DNA from: Nocardia jinanensis
GTDB taxonomy: Bacteria > Actinomycetota > Actinomycetes > Mycobacteriales > Mycobacteriaceae
Direction: 5' to 3'
DNA length: 64,000 nt
NCBI RefSeq assembly: GCF_014645735.1
Contig: NZ_BMMH01000001.1
Coordinates: forward strand, 620,001-684,000
Part shown: positions 25,937 through 35,448 of the stretch, piece by piece
Layout: every line of letters starts with the position of its first letter
Position numbering within the stretch: the first letter of the stretch is position 1
Translations under genes and position numbers: made by a program
Notes under the pieces: generated by a model
Databases searched by the model: none
Told to the model about the DNA's origin: nothing
Seen by the model: the letters and a program-made list of their open reading frames with translations, nothing else

Positions 25937-26551
25937 GTGCCACGCTTCATCCCGACCGCCCCCGACGCACTCGCCGACCTGGTGACCCGGAGCCTGCGAT
26001 CGTTGGACGGCCACCGGGTGGCCGGTATCGACGGCGCCGACGCGGCGCACCCCCTGGAGTTCGCGCACCGTGCCGCCGACCGGGTCCGAGCCGACGGCCG
26101 GCCGGCCGAAGTGGTCTCGCTGCACGATTTCGTGCGACCGGCATCGCTGCGGATGGAGTTCGGCCGCGACGAGACCTCCTATCGCACCGGCTGGTTCGAC
26201 TATTCGGCACTACATCGCGAAGTCCTCGATTCGGTTCACGACTCGGGTACCTGGCTGCCCGCGCTGTGGGACGAGGCCGCCGACCGTTCCGCACGGGCCC
26301 GCCGTCGCACGGCACTGCCCGCGACGGTGCTGTTCGTCGCGGGTCCCATGCTGTTGGGGCGCGGATTGCCCTTCGACCTCACCGTCCGGCTCGACCTCGG
26401 CGCGGCCGCGCTCACCCGCGGCACCCCGGACGAGGATGCCTGGACCGTGCCGGGCCTTCTCACTCACGACCGGGAGCACAGCGCGACACCGTCGTTCTTC
26501 GTGCGCTGGGATCATCCGGACCACCCGGCCCTGCGGGTCGGCGCAAACTGA
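25937..26551 (+). CDS. Uridine kinase-like protein with degenerate P-loop
   Basis: A 204-residue protein starting MPRFIPTAPDALADLV (GTG start). The strand-loop at residues 27-37 reads HRVAGIDGADAAH, at the place where nucleoside and pantothenate kinases carry GxxGxGKS/T; the glycines and lysine are missing. Later parts (VVSLHDFVRP, YSALHREVLD and LPATVLFVAGPMLLG) resemble the uridine kinase-like fold. So it is either an inactive paralogue or a protein that uses the fold otherwise. It is divergent from tesB, and nothing nearby suggests a substrate. Confidence 0.5.
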   Translation: MPRFIPTAPDALADLVTRSLRSLDGHRVAGIDGADAAHPLEFAHRAADRVRADGRPAEVVSLHDFVRPASLRMEFGRDETSYRTGWFDYSALHREVLDSVHDSGTWLPALWDEAADRSARARRRTALPATVLFVAGPMLLGRGLPFDLTVRLDLGAAALTRGTPDEDAWTVPGLLTHDREHSATPSFFVRWDHPDHPALRVGAN

Positions 26552-26707
26552 CCGAGCGGCGTACTCACCCACAGTGTGCCGATACGCGCACCTCCGCCGG
26601 CGCGGCCTCGACGCTCGGCGCCCCGTAGAACCCGAACCGGCATCTCGCCCTCGCACATGTATCCGCCGACCGGTCGGCCTCTGAGCGAGGGCGCCGATAG
26701 ACACCGC

Positions 26708-27232
26708 TCAGACCAGGCGGTGACCACCGTCCGCGTGCAGTACGGTTCCGGTGACGAACGGATTGTGCATGAGGGCGAGTACAGCGGCCGCGATATCGTC
26801 CGGACGTCCGATCCGGCCGACCGGTAGCTTCGCCGCCATTTCCCGGTGCCGCTGTACCGGGTCTCCACCACCGATCGGTTCCCAGAAATCTGCGTGTTAG
26901 GCGACCAGCGCCGGACCGAACAGTTTCGTATCGACGAGGGACCGGGTCACCGCCGGATCGAAAGACCGGATCGGCGAATACATTCCCCGCACATCGGCGG
27001 CCGTGACGACCGCGTGATCGACTCGGCCGAGGTCGCCGAACAATTTCTCTATTTCGGCTTCCCGCGTGATGTCGACCTGCCGGGTGCGCACCGCTCCCGG
27101 TCCTCCGGTCAGCGTGGCCGGCGCCGCCGCCGGCCGGTCGGCGGACCGGCCCGCGATCACCACCTCGGCGCCGGCGTGTTGCCGCAGTTCCATCGGCGCC
27201 GGACTACCCGGCCCGCCTCGATCCGGGACCAC
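26708..27232 (-). pseudogene. Remnant of a short-chain dehydrogenase/reductase
   Basis: Two parts of one SDR are visible on the minus strand. The N-terminal part (27232 down to about 26897) reads AEVVIAGRSADRP followed by VDHAVVTAADVRGMY, but the nucleotide-binding TGG-SGIG start has been lost and the reading stops at 26897. After the stop, the C-terminal part continues to 26708 with LPVGRIGRPDDIAAAVLAL, then FVTGTVLHADGG. The central region with the catalytic Ser, Tyr and Lys is missing. A functional enzyme is not possible. Its insertion here separates the kinase-like gene from pdxS. Confidence 0.75.
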
Positions 27233-27310
27233 ACCTGGATGCCGGATCGAGCGCGCCGGATCGAGCCGGACATGAGAACGGCACCGCGGCGCCGGAGTTC
27301 CGCGCGCCGA

Positions 27311-28231
27311 TCACCAACCGCGTTCGGCGAGCCGGTGCGGCTGCGGGATCTCGTCGACATTGATACCGACCATCGCTTCGCCGAGGCCCCGCGACACCTT
27401 GGCCAGCACGTCGGGGTCGTCGTAGAAGGTGGTCGCCTTGACGATCGCACTCGCGCGCTGCGCCGGGTTACCGGATTTGAAGATGCCCGAGCCCACGAAA
27501 ACGCCCTCGGCGCCGAGCTGCATCATCATGGCCGCGTCCGCCGGGGTGGCGATACCACCGGCGGTGAACAGCACGACCGGCAGTTTTCCGGTCTCGGCGA
27601 TCTCGCGGACCAGCTCGTAGGGCGCCTGCAGTTCCTTGGCGGCGACGAAGAGTTCGTCGGTGGGCAGCGAGGCGAGCCGGGTGATCTCCTGCCGGATCTT
27701 GCGCATATGCGTGGTGGCGTTGGAGACGTCGCCCGTGCCTGCCTCACCCTTGGAGCGGATCATGGCCGCGCCCTCGGTGATCCGGCGCAGTGCCTCACCG
27801 AGATTGGTCGCGCCACAGACGAACGGCACCGTGAAGTTCCATTTGTCGATGTGGTTGGCGTAGTCGGCGGGGGTCAGCACCTCGGATTCGTCGATGTAGT
27901 CGACGCCGAGGCTCTGCAGCACCTGGGCCTCCACGAAATGCCCGATCCGGGCCTTGGCCATCACGGGGATGGAGACCGCTTCGATGATCCCGTCGATCAT
28001 ATCGGGATCGCTCATTCGGGATACCCCGCCTTGGGCGCGGATATCGGCGGGGACCCGCTCGAGTGCCATCACCGCGACCGCGCCGGCATCTTCGGCGGTC
28101 TTGGCTTGGTCGGCGTTGACGACGTCCATGATCACCCCGCCCTTGAGCATCTCGGCCATACCGCGCTTCACGCGGGCGGTACCGGCCTCGCGGGTCGCGT
28201 CGGGGGTCTGGGTGGTCTCGGGCGTGGTCAC
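27311..28231 (-). CDS. pdxS: Pyridoxal 5'-phosphate synthase subunit PdxS
   Basis: A 306-residue TIM-barrel enzyme that condenses ribose 5-phosphate, glyceraldehyde 3-phosphate and ammonia from PdxT into pyridoxal phosphate. Conserved blocks include [60 protein letters not shown] and [20 protein letters not shown]. The GTG at 28231 is preceded by AGGAG six bases upstream and is preferred over an in-frame upstream start. It is downstream of a 30-codon candidate ORF and the Nudix gene. Confidence 0.96.
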   Translation of the reverse strand: MTTPETTQTPDATREAGTARVKRGMAEMLKGGVIMDVVNADQAKTAEDAGAVAVMALERVPADIRAQGGVSRMSDPDMIDGIIEAVSIPVMAKARIGHFVEAQVLQSLGVDYIDESEVLTPADYANHIDKWNFTVPFVCGATNLGEALRRITEGAAMIRSKGEAGTGDVSNATTHMRKIRQEITRLASLPTDELFVAAKELQAPYELVREIAETGKLPVVLFTAGGIATPADAAMMMQLGAEGVFVGSGIFKSGNPAQRASAIVKATTFYDDPDVLAKVSRGLGEAMVGINVDEIPQPHRLAERGW

Positions 28232-28434
28232 GGCAGCTCCTGTGTCTGTTGCCAGGTGTGGATCGGTCGATGAACACCACGATTCTAGGTGGAGCCACAA
28301 ACCGTCTTCATAGCCAGTTGGCGCACACTGGACTGGACATCACCTGCGTTTATCCGGCGACCTCCGGCTACTGGACCGGAAAACGGCGCCGCCGGACCGG
28401 TGGGACACCGGCCCGGCGGGCGCTGGAAACCGAA

Positions 28435-28527
28435 TCAGATCGGGTTGACCACAAGCAGCTTCGCCCAATATTCGGCGGCGCCGGGACCCAGAATCGGCAA
28501 CAGGTAATCGAACAGGATGTAGGACAC
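28435..28527 (-). CDS. Candidate 30-residue hydrophobic small protein
   Basis: A GTG at 28527 has the strong ribosome site GGAGGTGAG starting 12 bases upstream. It opens a 30-codon reading frame ending with TGA at 28435. The peptide starts MSYILFDYLLPILGPG and ends LLVVNPI; most of it is hydrophobic and could lie in a membrane. The frame continues upstream in the open reading of the Nudix 3' region, so longer versions are possible, but only this start has a good site. It lies between the Nudix gene and pdxS in the same orientation. No function can be suggested. Coding potential rests on the ribosome site and composition. Confidence 0.35.
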   Translation of the reverse strand: MSYILFDYLLPILGPGAAEYWAKLLVVNPI

Positions 28528-28612
28528 GTACTCACCTCCACACACCGAATCGACATATTCTCGGTGCGTCAAACCGTCTGCGACCCTATCACGCCAGTGA
28601 GCCCGGTCACAT

Positions 28613-29665
28613 TCAACGGATGGAGCGGACCTCCGGATCGACCGCGGCGTCGGCCGCTCCCGCCGCCTCCGCGAGCAGTTCGTCCAACTGGTACGGATAG
28701 ACCATCTCACCGGCGGCGACGTATGCCCGGATATCGTCCGGACCGCACCATCGGTTGCCGGTGATGGACCGTTGCTCCACATAGGTCAGATCGGCCGCGG
28801 CGGGTTCGAATCGCGGTACCCGCAGGGCGAAGAACAGCTCCTCCGAGCGAATCAGATCACCGTTGAACGGGAACACCGCGACCCGTCGCCAGATCGGGCC
28901 GCGCAGGGCGGCCGGATCCGCGGTGAGTCCGGTCTCCTCGTACAGTTCGCGCACCGCGGCTTCCCGCAGACTCTCCCCAGGCTCCACACCACCGCCGACG
29001 GTGAACCAGAACGACACCTCCGGTGCCAGCGGATCGTGGCCGCGCATGAGCAGGATCCGGTCCTGCTCGTCGAGCAGCGCGAGCCGCGCCGATACCCGCG
29101 TGGTGTCCACCACCAGGCCGGTCGAGGCCGCGGGCGTGGCACGTTCGGCGATCTCGAAATAGGTGGGCACGGGCGCGGTACCGCCCAGGTGCAGCCAGCG
29201 CACCGGCCGCCGGGTCCGCAGGGCGAGGGTGTCGCGGACGGCGTCGTTGTGGAAGCGGCGGGCGATCAGCACCCGGGCTTCGGCGTCGGCCAGCTCGGCG
29301 ACCTGCTGCGTCGGTAGCCGGGTGATATCGACGGCCGACAGGGCCGCCGCCAACTGGTTCTCCACGGTTTCCCGGTCTTCGCGACCGGTGCGTTCGGCGC
29401 GGTCGGCGAGCGCGGTGAGCCGCCGGGCGGATTCGCCCCGGTCGGCCGCCGGACCGGCGCCCGGTCCGGCCAGCGATACCGCGACCGCACGGGCCACCAC
29501 GGCCCGGCGGGCCAGGGCGGCCTCGAGCGCGTGCCAGGCCAGGTCGGTACGCACGTGCAGCCGGTCCAGCCGGTTGGCGGTGGAATAGGCCCACACCCCC
29601 AGCGCCACCACCAGCGCGGCGATCAGCGCGAGAACGAGAACCGTGGTCGCGGAGAAAGTGATCAT
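28613..29665 (-). CDS. Membrane-anchored Nudix hydrolase
   Basis: A 350-residue protein with an N-terminal membrane helix (VLVLALIAALVVALGVWAYS), a helical middle part of about 150 residues resembling LemA (TANRLDRLHVRTDLAWHALEAAL, split here after HALE), and a C-terminal Nudix domain. The Nudix box is complete: GGGVEPGESLREAAVREL followed by YEETGL. Substrates of Nudix enzymes are nucleoside diphosphates linked to other groups. The gene position, next to pimA, is the same as Rv2609c. Its ATG overlaps the pimA stop (ATGA), so it is translationally coupled to PIM lipid genes. A role with CDP- or GDP-linked intermediates is possible but unproven. Confidence 0.85.
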   Translation of the reverse strand: MITFSATTVLVLALIAALVVALGVWAYSTANRLDRLHVRTDLAWHALEAALARRAVVARAVAVSLAGPGAGPAADRGESARRLTALADRAERTGREDRETVENQLAAALSAVDITRLPTQQVAELADAEARVLIARRFHNDAVRDTLALRTRRPVRWLHLGGTAPVPTYFEIAERATPAASTGLVVDTTRVSARLALLDEQDRILLMRGHDPLAPEVSFWFTVGGGVEPGESLREAAVRELYEETGLTADPAALRGPIWRRVAVFPFNGDLIRSEELFFALRVPRFEPAAADLTYVEQRSITGNRWCGPDDIRAYVAAGEMVYPYQLDELLAEAAGAADAAVDPEVRSIR

Positions 29666-30786
29666 CCGGCCACCCGGACCCGCACATCGCCGACCACCAC
29701 GGTCTCGTAGACCCGCAGGATCTGTTCGGCCACCACCGGCCAGTCGTAGGTGCCGACCACCTGCGTCGCGGTCCGCACCAGATCGGTGCGTCGCACCTCG
29801 TCGGTGAGCACGGTGTCCAGTGCATCGGCCAGGGCCGTGGCATCGCCGATGGGGACCAGCAGCCCGGCGGCACCGTCGCGCAGCACCCGCCGGAAGGCGT
29901 CCAGTTCACTGGCCACCACCGCGGTACCGGCGGCCATGGCCTCGATCAGGATGATCCCGAAGCTCTCCCCACCCAGGTTCGGCGCCACGTAGACATCGGC
30001 GCTGCGCATGGCCGAGGCCTTCTCCGCATCGGAGACCTGGCCGAGGAAGCGCAGGTGCCGGGCCAGCGGCCCGGCTTCCCGGCGCAATCCGTCCTCATCG
30101 CCACGGCCGACCACCAGGACCTCCACATCCGGATGGCGGGCGACCAGCGTTGGCAGCGACCCCAGCAGCACCTCCATTCCCTTACGGGGCTCGTCGTAAC
30201 GGCCGAGGAACAGCACGGTGCCGCCCGGGCGCGGATAGCCGGGCAGCCGGGGCGCGCGGGCGAAGGCCTGCACAGCGACCCCGTTCGGGATCTCCACCGC
30301 GTCGGACCCGAGCGCCTCCACCTGCCAGCGGCGAGCCAGCTCCGATACCGCGATCCGGCCGCTGATCTTCTCGTGATAGGGCCGGAGTACACCCTGGAAT
30401 GTCGCCAGTATCAAGGATTTGGTGGTGGAGGTGTGGAAGGTGGCGACGATCGGGCCCTCGGCGATCTTCAATGCCAGCATGGACAAACTGGGCGCATTGG
30501 GTTCGTGAATGTGCAGGACATCGAACTCGTTGCTCTCGATCCACCGGCGGATCCGGGTGTAGGCCGTCGGTCCGAAGGAGAGCCGGGCCACCGAACCGTT
30601 GTAGGGAATCGCCACCGCCCGGCCCGCCGAGACCACGAAATCGGGGAGTTCGGTCGTCTCCGAGGCGGGCGCCAGCACACTCACCTTGTGCCCGCGTTCC
30701 AGGAAGACGTGGGCCAGTTCGACCACATGCGCCTGTACGCCACCCGGTACGTCGAACGAGTAGGGGCATACCATGCCGATTCTCAT
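29662..30786 (-). CDS. pimA: Phosphatidylinositol alpha-mannosyltransferase PimA
   Basis: A 374-residue GT-B fold glycosyltransferase (GT4). It transfers the first mannose from GDP-mannose to phosphatidylinositol on the cytoplasmic face. Diagnostic stretches are MRIGMVCPYSFDVPGGVQAH at the N-terminus, FDVLHIHEPNAPSLSM, GRYDEPRKGMEVLL and the donor-site PNLGGESFGIILIEAMAAGT-like sequence with the conserved ESFG-IxxxEAMA pattern. The ATG at 30786 overlaps the patA stop (ATGA). The order pgsA-patA-pimA-nudix matches M. tuberculosis. Confidence 0.95.
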   Translation of the reverse strand: MRIGMVCPYSFDVPGGVQAHVVELAHVFLERGHKVSVLAPASETTELPDFVVSAGRAVAIPYNGSVARLSFGPTAYTRIRRWIESNEFDVLHIHEPNAPSLSMLALKIAEGPIVATFHTSTTKSLILATFQGVLRPYHEKISGRIAVSELARRWQVEALGSDAVEIPNGVAVQAFARAPRLPGYPRPGGTVLFLGRYDEPRKGMEVLLGSLPTLVARHPDVEVLVVGRGDEDGLRREAGPLARHLRFLGQVSDAEKASAMRSADVYVAPNLGGESFGIILIEAMAAGTAVVASELDAFRRVLRDGAAGLLVPIGDATALADALDTVLTDEVRRTDLVRTATQVVGTYDWPVVAEQILRVYETVVVGDVRVRVAG

Positions 30787-31754
30787 CAGCCGCGATCTCC
30801 GCCGGCGTCTATCGACTGGAGACCGCGCTGCGCCTGTTCGGTGTGGATCCGGTCCAGACGGGCCTCGGACAGATCCGTTTCCCACAGCGGCTGCAACATA
30901 TGCCAATCGGCCGGGTGCTCGGCGATCCCGGCGGCGAAACAATCCGCCAGGGCCTGGGTCGCCGCCGCGACTCCACCGGTGACGTCCAGCGGCTCCCGGG
31001 TGCGCACCACCCAGCCTTCGCGGCCCTGTTCGTCGACGGTGAACCAGACGTGTACCGGCATCAACGCGGCACCGGTCTCCGCGGCGAGCGCGGCCGCCCC
31101 GGCCGGCATCCAGGTGCGCTCACCGAAGAAGGTCACCGGGACACCGCGACCGGTGAGGTCGCGCTCCCCCATCAGACAGACGATCTTGTTGTCACGCAAC
31201 CGCTTCGCCAACGCGGTGAACGGCGGCTGCTCGCCCCCGGTCAGCGGGAACACCTCGAATCCGAGGCTTTCCCGGTAGGCGACGAACCGTTCGAACAGCG
31301 ATTCCGGTTCCAACCTCTCGGCGACCGTGGTGAACGTGCCGTAGTTCTGTACGAGCCAGGTGCCGGCCATATCCCAGTTGCCCGAATGCGGTAGTACGAA
31401 CACCACACCGCGCCCGCGCTGCAGGGCCGCGTCCAGGTGTTCCCGGCCGACCACCGAGATTCGGCCCGACCGCACCAGATCGGCGTGATCCATCGTCGGC
31501 AGCCGGAACGCCTCCCGCCAGTACCGGGCGTAGGAACGCATACTCGCGCGGACCAGTCTGTCGGAGACAGCCTCCACGGGTATTCCGACCACCCGGGCCA
31601 GATTGCGCCGCAACTGGAGCGGGCCCCCTTCCCGGGCCGCGAAATCGCCGACCCGGTCGAACAGAGTGCGCGCCACCCCATCCGGGAGGGCGCGCACCAG
31701 TCGCCAGCTCGCGGCATACCCGAGGTCGCTCGCGCCGGCCCGCCACCCCGTCAC
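30786..31754 (-). CDS. patA: Phosphatidylinositol mannoside acyltransferase PatA
   Basis: A 322-residue acyltransferase of the LpxL/HtrB-like family that acylates the mannose of PIM1/PIM2 using acyl-CoA. The catalytic HX4D motif is HSGNWDMAGTW at about residues 122-132; the later blocks CLMGERDLTGRGVPVTFFG and MPVHVWF fit the family. The GTG start overlaps the pgsA stop as GTGA. It acts directly after PimA in the pathway, consistent with coupled translation. A signal peptide is absent, in keeping with a cytoplasmic, membrane-attached enzyme. Confidence 0.93.
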   Translation of the reverse strand: MTGWRAGASDLGYAASWRLVRALPDGVARTLFDRVGDFAAREGGPLQLRRNLARVVGIPVEAVSDRLVRASMRSYARYWREAFRLPTMDHADLVRSGRISVVGREHLDAALQRGRGVVFVLPHSGNWDMAGTWLVQNYGTFTTVAERLEPESLFERFVAYRESLGFEVFPLTGGEQPPFTALAKRLRDNKIVCLMGERDLTGRGVPVTFFGERTWMPAGAAALAAETGAALMPVHVWFTVDEQGREGWVVRTREPLDVTGGVAAATQALADCFAAGIAEHPADWHMLQPLWETDLSEARLDRIHTEQAQRGLQSIDAGGDRG

Positions 31755-32419
31755 GACGATTGCTCCGTTCCCTTGTTCGGCGTACCCAGGATTTCGCGGG
31801 CATCGGGCGAGTTACGCACCGCCAGCACTCGCTGCCCCACCGTCACGATGCTCAGTACCGCCAGAATCCACATCGCCACGTGCACGGCCCAGGTCAGCCA
31901 TTCGATACCCCAGTAGCCGGCGATACCGGTCAATCCGGTGCCCACCAACACGATCACCAGCCGGTCCGGCCGTTCGATCAGACCGCCGTCGGCGGACAGG
32001 CCGCTGGCCTCGGCGCGGGCCTTGGCATAGGAGATGACCTGGGAGGTCACCAGTACCACCAGGGTGGCGACGAACAGCGGTCTGCTCTGTTCGTGGTAGA
32101 CCGCCCACCAGGCCAGCGAGCCGAAGATGGCACCGTCGGCGACGCGGTCGCAGGTCGCGTCGAGAACCGCACCGTAGCGCGTCCCACCGCCCCGGGCCCG
32201 GGCCATGGCGCCGTCGAGCATATCGAACATGACGAACAGCCAGATGAGGATCGTTCCCCAGAACAGATGACCGGTGGGGAACAGGGTGACGGCGGCGGTG
32301 ATCGAGGCGGCGGTGCCGATCAGGGTGACGGCGTCAGGTGTGAGACCGGTGCCGACCAGTGCCTTACCCAGCGGGGCGGTGGCCTTGGCGAAGGTCGCCC
32401 GGCCGAAGATGCTCAGCAC
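31751..32419 (-). CDS. pgsA: Phosphatidylinositol phosphate synthase (CDP-alcohol phosphatidyltransferase)
   Basis: A 222-residue protein with six predicted membrane segments and the CDP-alcohol phosphotransferase signature D-x2-DG-x2-AR-x8-G-x3-D-x3-D, seen as DMLDGAMARARGG followed by TRYGAVLDATCD. In actinobacteria this enzyme joins CDP-diacylglycerol and inositol 1-phosphate to make phosphatidylinositol phosphate, the precursor of PIMs. The GTG at 32419 has GAGGAGGGG upstream and directly follows the stop of a 24-codon reading frame. It corresponds to Rv2612c. Confidence 0.93.
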   Translation of the reverse strand: MLSIFGRATFAKATAPLGKALVGTGLTPDAVTLIGTAASITAAVTLFPTGHLFWGTILIWLFVMFDMLDGAMARARGGGTRYGAVLDATCDRVADGAIFGSLAWWAVYHEQSRPLFVATLVVLVTSQVISYAKARAEASGLSADGGLIERPDRLVIVLVGTGLTGIAGYWGIEWLTWAVHVAMWILAVLSIVTVGQRVLAVRNSPDAREILGTPNKGTEQSS

Positions 32420-32494
32420 CTACCCCTCCTCTGCGCTGCGGTATCCGCGCACCGGGCCGATCCCGGCGAACGAGAAGAAGCGGGCGTCGCCCAT
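32420..32494 (-). CDS. Candidate 24-residue ORF filling the HIT-pgsA gap
   Basis: An ATG at 32494 directly follows the TAG of the HIT gene. Its reading frame ends in a TAG at 32420 directly before the GTG of pgsA. All three frames are identical, so HIT, the small ORF and pgsA are one continuous frame broken by two TAG codons. The peptide begins MGDARFFSFAGIGPVRG. The ribosome site for pgsA (GAGGAGGGG) lies in its last codons. It may be a translation-coupling ORF rather than a functional peptide. The evidence is positional only. Confidence 0.3.
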   Translation of the reverse strand: MGDARFFSFAGIGPVRGYRSAEEG

Positions 32495-33094
32495 CTACGC
32501 CTCCTCCCAGGCCGACGCGAGCAGGGCCCGGGTCTCCCGCAGCAGTTGCGGCATCACCTTGACGCCGCCGATGACGGTGATGAAGTTCGCGTCGCCGCCC
32601 CAGCGCGGCACGATGTGCTGATGCAGGTGGTCGGCCAATGAGCCGCCCGCCACCCCGCCGAGGTTGAGCCCCACATTGAAACCGTGCGGCCGCGACACCT
32701 TCTTCATCGTCCGGATGGCCCGCTGCGTGAACTCCATCAGCTCGGCCGATTCGGCGGCGGTGAGATCCTCCAGGTTCGCGACCCGGCGATACGGCACCAC
32801 CATCATGTGCCCGGGATTGTAGGGGTACAGGTTCAGCACCGCGTACACCTGCTCGCCCCGGGCGATGACCAGACCGTCCTCGTCGGACATGGTGGGGATA
32901 TCGGTGAACGGATGCCCGGTCGCGCCCTTGGGGGCGGTGGTGGCGGCCTCCGCGATATAGGACATCCGATACGGCGTCCACAGCCGCTGCAACCGATCCG
33001 GTTCGCCCGCACCGCGATCCACGATCTCGTCCGACCGCCGGCCGGTCGGACCGGACTCCTCGGTCAGATCATCCGGCACCGTGCGCTCACTCAT
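32495..33094 (-). CDS. HIT-family Ap4A phosphorylase-like protein
   Basis: A 199-residue protein with the histidine triad in HLHQHIVPRWGG (about residues 156-167), preceded by the conserved NLYPYNPGHMMVVPYR. Closest by gene position is Rv2613c of M. tuberculosis, which was shown to be a diadenosine tetraphosphate phosphorylase, so breakdown of Ap4A to ATP and ADP is expected. The first 30 residues are polar. The ATG at 33094 lies 36 bp after thrS, and aminoacyl-tRNA synthetases such as ThrRS are sources of Ap4A, which gives the pairing a metabolic sense. Confidence 0.88.
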   Translation of the reverse strand: MSERTVPDDLTEESGPTGRRSDEIVDRGAGEPDRLQRLWTPYRMSYIAEAATTAPKGATGHPFTDIPTMSDEDGLVIARGEQVYAVLNLYPYNPGHMMVVPYRRVANLEDLTAAESAELMEFTQRAIRTMKKVSRPHGFNVGLNLGGVAGGSLADHLHQHIVPRWGGDANFITVIGGVKVMPQLLRETRALLASAWEEA

Positions 33095-33130
33095 GCTCCA
33101 TACCCTTTCCCCGCCCGGGCCGACCCGGTA

Positions 33131-35203
33131 TCACTCGGGCGCACCGCCTTCGCCGTCCACCAGGGGGCGAACCGTTTCCGCGGTGGGCGAGGAATTGTCG
33201 CGGCGGCGGACCCACTCCACGACCACTCGCACCGCCTCGCCCACCGGCACACCGTTGACCTGGGTGCCGTCCCGGAACCGGAAACTCACCGCGCCGGCCT
33301 CCACATCCCGCGCGCCGGCCAGCAACATGAACGGCACCTTCTGCGCGGTGTGGTTGAAGATCTTCTTCTGCATCCGGTCGTCACCGCGATCGACCTCGGC
33401 GCGGACGCCGCCCGCGCGCAATTGCGCCACCACCTCGTCCAGATGCGGGACGAAGGTGTCGGCGACCGGGATGCCGACGACCTGTACCGGCGCCAGCCAG
33501 GCCGGGAAAGCGCCCGCGTAGTGCTCGGTGAGCACGCCGAAGAAACGTTCGATCGAGCCGAACAGGGCACGGTGGATCATCACCGGCCGCTTCTTGGTGC
33601 CGTCGGAAGCGGTGTACTCGAGTTCGAACAGATCCGGTTCGAAGAAATCGAGCTGGATGGTCGACATCTGCCAGTTGCGGCCGAGCGCGTCCCTGGTCTG
33701 CACCGAGATCTTCGGACCGTAGAAGGCGGCGCCCCCGGGATCCGGCACGAGTTCCAGACCGGATGCCTCACCTACCTGGCGCAAGGTCTCGGTGGCCTCT
33801 TCCCACAGTGCGTCGGAGCCGACGTACTTGTCGGGGTCCTTGGTGGACAGTTCGAGGTAGAAGTCGTCCAGACCGTAGGCCTTCAGCAGGTCGAGCACGA
33901 ACCGCAGGGTGCTGGTCAGTTCCTCGACCACCTGCTCCTGGGTGCAGTAGAGATGCGCGTCGTCCTGGGTGAAACCGCGGGCGCGGGTCAGGCCGTGCAC
34001 CACGCCGGACTTCTCGTACCGGTAGACCGAACCGAATTCGAACAACCGCAGCGGCAGTTCCCGGTACGACCGGCCACGAGACCGGTAGATCAGGTTGTGC
34101 ATCGGACAGTTCATCGGCTTGAGGTAGTAATCCTGCCCCGGCTTGCGCACGGTGCCGTCCTCATCGAGTTCGGCGTCCAGGTGCATGGGCGGGTACATAC
34201 CGTCGGCGTACCACTCGAGGTGCTTGGAGGTCTCGAACAGGTGCGCCTTGGTGATGTGCGGGGTGTTGACGAACTCGTAGCCCGCCGCCACATGCTGCTG
34301 ACGCGAGTAGTCCTCCATCTCCTTGCGGATGATGCCGCCCTTGGGATGGAAGACCGGCAGGCCCGAACCCAGTTCGTCCGGGAAGGAGAACAGATCGAGT
34401 TCCAGGCCCAGTTTGCGGTGGTCGCGTTTCTCGGCTTCCGCGAGCATGTGCAGGTGCTCGTCCTGTGCCTCCGGGGACTCCCAGGCGGTGCCGTAGATCC
34501 GCTGCAGACCCTCGCGGTTCTGATCACCGCGCCAGTACGCGGCCGAACTGCGGGTCAGTTTGAAGGCGGGGATGAACTTGGTGGTGGGGATGTGCGGGCC
34601 CCGGCACAGATCGCCCCACACCCGTTCGCCGGTGCGCGGGTCGAGATTGTCGTAGATGGTCAGCTCGTTACCGCCGACCTCCATGATCTCCGGATCGTCG
34701 ATCCCGGATTTATCGCTGATCAGCTCGAGTTTGAACGGCTCCTTCGCCAGTTCGATACGCGCCTGATCCACCTCGACCACCCGGCGCGCGAACCGCTGCG
34801 CACCCTTGACGATCTTCTTCATCCGGGTTTCCAGTTTGGCCAGATCGTCCGGAGTGAAGGGCCGGTCGACCCGGAAGTCGTAGTAGAAACCGTCCCTGAT
34901 CGGCGGGCCGATACCCAGCACCGCCTCGGGGAACTCCTGCTGGACCGCTTGAGCGAGGACGTGCGCGGCCGAATGGCGGATCACGCTGCGGCCGTCCTCG
35001 GTGTTCGCGGCGACCGGGGTGACCTCGGTATCGAGTTCCGGGGTCCAGGAGAGGTCGCGCAGCTGTCCGGCCGCATCGCGGACGACGACGACGGTATCGG
35101 GGCCCTTGGTGGGCAGGCCCGCCTCACGCACCGCGGCACCCGCCGTCGTCCCGGCAGGCACCCGGACGAGGGTGGCTGGGCTGCGGGGGGCTGTGGTGGT
35201 CAC
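33131..35203 (-). CDS. thrS: Threonyl-tRNA synthetase
   Basis: A 690-residue class II synthetase charging tRNA-Thr. Domains: an N-terminal TGS-like segment, the editing domain with [11 protein letters not shown], the catalytic core with [13 protein letters not shown] (zinc-site cysteine and motif 1-2 area), [19 protein letters not shown] and a motif 3 near [15 protein letters not shown], and the C-terminal anticodon domain ([15 protein letters not shown]). The GTG at 35203 is preceded by GAGGAGAG. The upstream 245 bp to the FhuF-type stop contain no T-box that I can recognise. It corresponds to Rv2614c. Confidence 0.96.
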   Translation of the reverse strand: MTTTAPRSPATLVRVPAGTTAGAAVREAGLPTKGPDTVVVVRDAAGQLRDLSWTPELDTEVTPVAANTEDGRSVIRHSAAHVLAQAVQQEFPEAVLGIGPPIRDGFYYDFRVDRPFTPDDLAKLETRMKKIVKGAQRFARRVVEVDQARIELAKEPFKLELISDKSGIDDPEIMEVGGNELTIYDNLDPRTGERVWGDLCRGPHIPTTKFIPAFKLTRSSAAYWRGDQNREGLQRIYGTAWESPEAQDEHLHMLAEAEKRDHRKLGLELDLFSFPDELGSGLPVFHPKGGIIRKEMEDYSRQQHVAAGYEFVNTPHITKAHLFETSKHLEWYADGMYPPMHLDAELDEDGTVRKPGQDYYLKPMNCPMHNLIYRSRGRSYRELPLRLFEFGSVYRYEKSGVVHGLTRARGFTQDDAHLYCTQEQVVEELTSTLRFVLDLLKAYGLDDFYLELSTKDPDKYVGSDALWEEATETLRQVGEASGLELVPDPGGAAFYGPKISVQTRDALGRNWQMSTIQLDFFEPDLFELEYTASDGTKKRPVMIHRALFGSIERFFGVLTEHYAGAFPAWLAPVQVVGIPVADTFVPHLDEVVAQLRAGGVRAEVDRGDDRMQKKIFNHTAQKVPFMLLAGARDVEAGAVSFRFRDGTQVNGVPVGEAVRVVVEWVRRRDNSSPTAETVRPLVDGEGGAPE

Positions 35204-35448
35204 GGTGGGGCTCTCCTCGGGTCTCCGCGGCTGGATACGTTCCGGCTCGCTCGGGCTTCGGACCGCTCGCCCCACACCGGCTCAGTCCGGTTCGGTGACG
35301 GCTCGTCCGTCTTCGGTGACCGGGCACAGCCCGGCCGCGACCATGCTATCGGCACGGCCGGTAACGCGTGTCGATGGACCGGGCGTCGTCGCACGCGGCG
35401 TCCGCACGATCGGCGGGCCACCGGCCGCCGCGACGCGGAACCGGCTCG

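Noticed and set aside
28368..28556. 62-codon reading frame overlapping the smORF before pdxS
   Set aside because: It is in a different frame from the candidate with the strong ribosome site and looks like random coding of GC-rich DNA.
35204..35448. Possible T-box riboswitch before thrS
   Set aside because: I looked for the specifier-loop and T-box consensus and found no convincing match; actinobacterial T-boxes are also mainly linked to ileS.
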